Assembly (NCBI RefSeq): GCF_030817495.1
Contig: NZ_JAUSZK010000001.1
Coordinates: forward strand, 4,133,001-4,197,000
Length of the DNA stretch: 64,000 bases
Direction of reading: 5' to 3'
From: Streptomyces sp. V3I7
GTDB lineage: Bacteria; Actinomycetota; Actinomycetes; Streptomycetales; Streptomycetaceae
Below the pieces are notes generated by a model that had not been told where the DNA came from, searched no databases, and saw nothing but the letters and a program-made list of their open reading frames with translations. This document shows, piece by piece, positions 60,419-64,000 of the stretch (position 1 is its first letter; every line of letters begins with the position of its first letter). A program made the position numbers and the translations under genes.

Positions 60419-61601
60419 GGGCCGTCCGCAGCCTCGGCGTGAGCCGGTCCTCCACGCACCGGTTGAGCAGCCACGCCAGGAGCAGCATGGTGGCGACCGT
60501 CGCCGGGAAGGTGGCGTACGAGGGCAGGTGCAGCGTCCGGTGGTACGTCCCGATGACGACCCAGCCCAGGTGCTCGTGCACCAGGTAGAAGGGGTACGTG
60601 AGCGCGCCCGCCACCGACAGCCAGCGCCAGTCGAGCCGGTTCAGCCAGCCGAGCGCGATGGCCAGCACCGCCAGATAGCCGAGGGTGACGACCAGGGCGA
60701 TGCCGAGGGAGGAGCGGTCGGAGAAGAACTGCGGGTCGGGCGCGTGCCACAGCCGGGTCACCGCGTAGTGCTGGCCGATCAGCCAGCTCACGGCGACGAT
60801 GCCCCAGGCGTAGGCGTCCCGCCGGTCGCGGTGGATCAGATAGAGGCCGACGCCGCCGATGAAGTACGGCGCGTACTCCGGCATCAGGACGGTGTCGAGC
60901 AGTGGCTCGTTCACGGCCTGCGCGATCGCCGCCGCCAGCGTCCAGCCCGCACAGAACAGCACGACCCGCTGACGGCTCGCGCCCGGCAGCACGATGCACA
61001 GGGCGAACAGGGCGTAGAAGCGGACCTCGGCCCACAGCGTCCAGCACACGCCCAGGACCCGGTCCACGCCGAGGGGTTGCTGGAGCATCGTCAGGTTCAG
61101 CAGCGCGTCGCTCGGCGACACGGCCCGGTAGGCGACCACGGGCAGCGCGAACACGGCGGTCACCAGGATCACCGCCACCCAGTAGGCGGGCAGCAGCCGT
61201 GAGGCGCGGGAGGCGAAGAACGAGCGCAGGGTCCGGCCCCAGCCGCTCATGCAGATCACGAAGCCGCTGATCACGAAGAACACCTGGACGCCGAGGCACC
61301 CGTACGCGAACCACTCGTGCAGCAGGGGGAACTGGTGCTTCGGTGAGCTGCCCCAGGCGTCGGTGACCTCGCCGTCGCGGCCGCCGTAGTGGTAGCAGGC
61401 GACCATCAGCGCGGCGATGAGTCGCAGTCCGTCGAGCGCACGCAGCCGTGGCGGGTGCGCCTTCGCGGGTATCCGGGGCGCGGCGCCGTCGCCGGCCGCC
61501 CGCGCTTCGGACAGCGGCTTCGCGGACAGCGGCTTCGCGGGCCGCGGTTCCGGGGGCCGCGGCGGGGCGGCGCCGGCGGACGCCTTGACGGGGGCGGTCA
61601 T
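60399..61601 (-). CDS. Acyltransferase-3 family membrane O-acyltransferase (paralogue)
   Basis: A 400-residue paralogue of the neighbouring acyltransferase: LRALDGLRLIAALMVACYHY near residue 55, then VQVFFVISGFVICMSGWGRT and FFASRASRLLPAYWVAVIL. About ten helices follow a Pro/Ala-rich N-terminus. ATG 61601 overlaps the stop of the polysialyltransferase-like gene (ATGA), so it is co-translated with that gene. It probably decorates the same glycopolymer. Confidence 0.88.
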   Translation of the reverse strand: MTAPVKASAGAAPPRPPEPRPAKPLSAKPLSEARAAGDGAAPRIPAKAHPPRLRALDGLRLIAALMVACYHYGGRDGEVTDAWGSSPKHQFPLLHEWFAYGCLGVQVFFVISGFVICMSGWGRTLRSFFASRASRLLPAYWVAVILVTAVFALPVVAYRAVSPSDALLNLTMLQQPLGVDRVLGVCWTLWAEVRFYALFALCIVLPGASRQRVVLFCAGWTLAAAIAQAVNEPLLDTVLMPEYAPYFIGGVGLYLIHRDRRDAYAWGIVAVSWLIGQHYAVTRLWHAPDPQFFSDRSSLGIALVVTLGYLAVLAIALGWLNRLDWRWLSVAGALTYPFYLVHEHLGWVVIGTYHRTLHLPSYATFPATVATMLLLAWLLNRCVEDRLTPRLRTALGKPRA

Positions 61602-62932
61602 CCGAGCGTCGCCCGCTTCAGCGAGCGTGCGCGGCGGGCGACCCGGCGTACGGTCGCGTTGCGCGGGATGAAGGCGAACTGTGCGGGCACCGCGCCCGGC
61701 AGCGCCAGCGAGGTGAGGCGCCGGCGCTTGAAGTAGCGCCAGGTGTCCTGGTTCAGATGCGCCGTCAGATAGTCCTCGGCGGCCTTGCGCAGACCCGGGT
61801 AGATCTTCGGCTGCATGGCGAAGCCGACGGCCCGGACGAGCCCGTCGAGGGCGGTGACGTCCAGGCCGCCCCGCTGCGCGGTGACGGCGGCCTCGTCGGA
61901 CAGCTCGGGCAGCAGCGCGTCCACGACGGTGACCGGGATCCGGTTGCTGTTCTCGTACGGGGCCAGACGGTCCAGCAGCGTCTCCGTGCCCACACGGGCG
62001 ACCGGCAGGCCGTACAGCGCGGACGCGGTGAGCAGGGCCGTGGAGAAGCAGCCGACGACCAGCGCCGGGCGCGTCCGCTGGTACAGCACCTCGGCGAGGA
62101 CTGGGGTGTCCAGGACGGTCAGCTCGGCGCCGAGCCGCTCGGCCTCCTCCTCCAGCGTCCGCGCGAAGCGGGCCGGGGCGGAGGGGTGCGGCTTGAACAC
62201 GACCCGGGTGTGGCCGAGCGCGACGGCGCCCCGCAGCATCCGGACGTGCAGGTCCTCCTCCTCGTCCGCGCTGAGGATGTCCAGCGCGGACAGGTACTGG
62301 CCGAGCAGCAGGGCGGGCTCCTCGATGTCCGGCAACTCCTCGCCGGTGACGGCGAGTTCGGCCAGTACCTTGGTGAAGGCCTCGGTCGGCACCAGCTCCG
62401 GCTCCACACCGAACTCGGTGAGCAGCAGCGGCGTCAGCCCCGGCACCAGGTCGAGGTGGAGCAGCCGGTCGATCCGGGTGCCGACCAGCGGGTCGAGCTT
62501 GTTGCGGGTGGGCCCGTAGCTCATCAGGCCGTCCGCGTAGACCGTGACCGGCGCCCCGGTGAAGATCTGGGCGATGCCGAGGGCCGGGTTGACCTGGATC
62601 GACTCGACGGCGAGCTCGACGTCGGCGTCCCCGAGGTTCCAGGCGAGGCGCAGATGCCGCTCCCACAGCACGGTGTCGTCCTGGCGCGGGGACCAACCGC
62701 CGGGATGGAAGGGGGAGATGGTCTCGTTGTACGAGACCACGTCGTCGAAGCGGTCCCGCAGCCGCTCGAAGCCCGGCGTCTCGTCCAGGCCCGGCGTCGT
62801 CTCGGGCGTCGCGGCGTTGTTGCAGACCAGCAGGATGCGCCGGTCGGCCGGGCGGAAGCAGCCGGAGTCCAGGGCGGCGGCGAGGGTGGCCGCGCCGTAG
62901 AGCGTGGACGCCTGGAAGATCTGGACGCTCAC
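61598..62932 (-). CDS. Polysialyltransferase-like glycosyltransferase
   Basis: A 444-residue soluble glycosyltransferase. The N-terminal half begins SVQIFQASTLYGAATLAAAL and contains the LLVCNNAATPET region. The C-terminal half holds VVFKPHPSAPARFAR and VVGCFSTALLTASALYGLPV, resembling the HP and S/C motifs of bacterial alpha-2,8-polysialyltransferases (GT52/POLYST-like). It may extend a sialic-acid-like (nonulosonic) polymer on the surface. GTG 62932 overlaps the GT2 stop (GTGA). The sugar is not determined by the sequence. Confidence 0.75.
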   Translation of the reverse strand: MSVQIFQASTLYGAATLAAALDSGCFRPADRRILLVCNNAATPETTPGLDETPGFERLRDRFDDVVSYNETISPFHPGGWSPRQDDTVLWERHLRLAWNLGDADVELAVESIQVNPALGIAQIFTGAPVTVYADGLMSYGPTRNKLDPLVGTRIDRLLHLDLVPGLTPLLLTEFGVEPELVPTEAFTKVLAELAVTGEELPDIEEPALLLGQYLSALDILSADEEEDLHVRMLRGAVALGHTRVVFKPHPSAPARFARTLEEEAERLGAELTVLDTPVLAEVLYQRTRPALVVGCFSTALLTASALYGLPVARVGTETLLDRLAPYENSNRIPVTVVDALLPELSDEAAVTAQRGGLDVTALDGLVRAVGFAMQPKIYPGLRKAAEDYLTAHLNQDTWRYFKRRRLTSLALPGAVPAQFAFIPRNATVRRVARRARSLKRATLG

Positions 62933-63906
62933 GCGGCGGCTCCCGCGGGGGCGGGGCGGCGGCGCAGCCGGCGCAGCTTCGTGGCGCGCGTCAGGTCCAT
63001 GGAGTCCAGGGCCTCGTCCAGCACGTCCTGCGGCATGCGCCGCAGCGCGGCGGCGCTCATGGATTTCAGCTTCTTCGCCACCGCGGGCTCGAACCTTTCG
63101 ATGGATCCCAGGTGATGGGAAATGATGGCGCAATACGTGCGCACGGCCTTCGGCAGCAGCCTGTCCGCCTCCGGGTCCCGCGCGGTGTCCGCGACGACCT
63201 GGTCGAATGCGCGAATGAAGTCGAGCTGCCGTACGTCACCGATCTGCGTGAGCGACGAGGCGACCCCGCGCCGGTAGTAGACCCCGAGCAGGTTCACCAC
63301 GGCGAAGGACTCCGCCTCCCGGTGCAGTTTCCAGATCCACGGCCGGTCCTCGGCCGTGCGCAGCCCGTCGGTGAAATGCAGCAGCCCGCGCTCCAGCAGC
63401 CGGCGGTGGTAGACGCCCGCCCAGGCGAAGGCGTAGTCGACCGAGGTGGACCGGTCGGCGGGCAGGATCGCCTGCCGCGGGTCCAGCACCGTGTTCCGCC
63501 GGCCGTGCGGCACCCGGTGCACGCTGCGCGCCCGTGCGGTGCACTGCACGTGGTCCGTGCGCAGGAAGTCGCAGCCCAGCTCCTCGATGGCCGCGACCAG
63601 CCGGGGGTAGTAGCCCGAGGCGAGCCAGTCGTCGCCGTCCAGGAATGTCACGTACTCGCCGCGCGCCCGGTCGATGCCGGTGTTGCGCGCCGTCGCGAGT
63701 CCTCCGTTCTGCTCGTGTCTGACGTACACGGCGCCCGGAAGCTCGCGCTCGGCGCGCGCGAGAATGTCCGGTGTCCCGTCGCGCGAACAGTCGTCGACGA
63801 GAATGAATTCGAAGTCCTCACGCGCATTCGCACGCAGGCTCTTCAGGGTGTCGGGCGCATATTGCTGCACGTTGTAGAACGGCACGATGACGGAGAGCTT
63901 GACCAC
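62929..63906 (-). CDS. Family 2 glycosyltransferase
   Basis: A 325-residue inverting glycosyltransferase with the GT-A fold: KLSVIVPFYNVQQYAPDTLK, then FILVDDCSRDGTPDI and EYVTFLDGDDW, whose DxDD motif binds metal and nucleotide-sugar. The acceptor region includes LRTAEDRPWIWKLH. It is the first of three overlapping genes with the polysialyltransferase-like protein and an acyltransferase, so it probably starts or branches the same surface glycopolymer. Confidence 0.88.
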   Translation of the reverse strand: MVKLSVIVPFYNVQQYAPDTLKSLRANAREDFEFILVDDCSRDGTPDILARAERELPGAVYVRHEQNGGLATARNTGIDRARGEYVTFLDGDDWLASGYYPRLVAAIEELGCDFLRTDHVQCTARARSVHRVPHGRRNTVLDPRQAILPADRSTSVDYAFAWAGVYHRRLLERGLLHFTDGLRTAEDRPWIWKLHREAESFAVVNLLGVYYRRGVASSLTQIGDVRQLDFIRAFDQVVADTARDPEADRLLPKAVRTYCAIISHHLGSIERFEPAVAKKLKSMSAAALRRMPQDVLDEALDSMDLTRATKLRRLRRRPAPAGAAA

Positions 63907-64000
63907 GCAATGGACGTTAGGGCGAAGCCCGGCATTCGTCTTGACTGTCGCCTTGATATCGGGTGAACGGCGCGTGGCGAACCTGTGAACCGGACCTTTT

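Noticed and set aside
1..64000. tRNA or rRNA genes
   Set aside because: No cloverleaf-like or conserved rRNA stretches were noticed on either strand by eye; a covariance-model scan would settle it.

Overview
The window is chromosomal DNA from a streptomycete or a very close actinobacterial relative. It is very GC-rich, uses many GTG starts and tightly overlapping ATGA/GTGA gene junctions, and holds typical Streptomyces families: DUF397/DUF5753 regulator pairs, FG-GAP amidases, and a small membrane protein of the SCO4848 type beside a DD-carboxypeptidase. From memory, the order DD-carboxypeptidase, SCO4848-like protein, sdhBADC, hexosaminidase, paired ECF sigma factors, acyl-CoA mutase, polysaccharide glycosyltransferases matches the middle of the S. 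coelicolor chromosome. I saw no rRNA, tRNA or CRISPR array.

Layout. 0.1-3.4 kb: an envelope-lipid operon (PAP2 phosphatase, UbiA-type phosphoribosyl transferase, GtrA flippase-like protein with a repeat-rich N-terminus, YihY/BrkB protein). 3.4-6.5 kb: secreted DD-carboxypeptidase, SCO4848-like protein, metallophosphoesterase. 6.5-14.5 kb: PadR/HAAS pair, peptide-type ABC solute-binding protein, TetR regulator, DCC-type thiol protein with a membrane partner under two identical palindromes, VOC protein, Uma2 nuclease-like protein, and a WhiJ-like set (DUF397, HTH-DUF5753, HATPase). 14.6-17.5 kb: a small, heavily damaged insert between a decayed duplicate of the sdhB 3' end and the intact sdhB. 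It holds a HigBA-like toxin-antitoxin relic whose antitoxin is split by a complete 1,890-bp IS200/IS605 element with tnpA and tnpB. 17.5-24.8 kb: sdhB-sdhA-sdhD-sdhC, an OHCU-decarboxylase-like gene, a GH20 hexosaminidase and two unknown genes.

24.9-42.3 kb is the accessory heart of the window. It has two secreted PGRP/FG-GAP amidases, an MmpS-like membrane protein, and a 9.2-kb RHS/YD-repeat wall-associated protein that ends in a Hint domain and a nuclease-like toxin, followed by a putative immunity gene. The RHS reading frame is cut in two by one in-frame TAG. A truncated IS630 transposase is fused to a 5'-truncated L,D-transpeptidase gene. 42.4-50.5 kb: M48 protease, TPR protein, HTH gene remnants, a VapBC-like module, an MpaB-type oxygenase, a lipoprotein, and an unknown gene carrying a relic of the L,D-transpeptidase 3' end. 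50.5-54.5 kb: two tandem paralogous modules, each an ECF sigma factor plus a single-pass membrane partner. 54.7-57.9 kb: L,D-transpeptidase lipoprotein, acyl-CoA mutase large subunit, LysE exporter. 58-63.9 kb: a surface-polysaccharide cluster (SAM methyltransferase, two acyltransferase-3 proteins, polysialyltransferase-like and GT2 glycosyltransferases).

Most genes point to the cell envelope: lipid-linked sugar handling, peptidoglycan trimming and cross-linking, wall-associated toxin delivery, and surface glycopolymer synthesis. The most unusual signals are the in-frame stop in the RHS toxin gene, the nested insertion history beside sdhB, and gene relics (sdhB, L,D-transpeptidase) that record past recombination.
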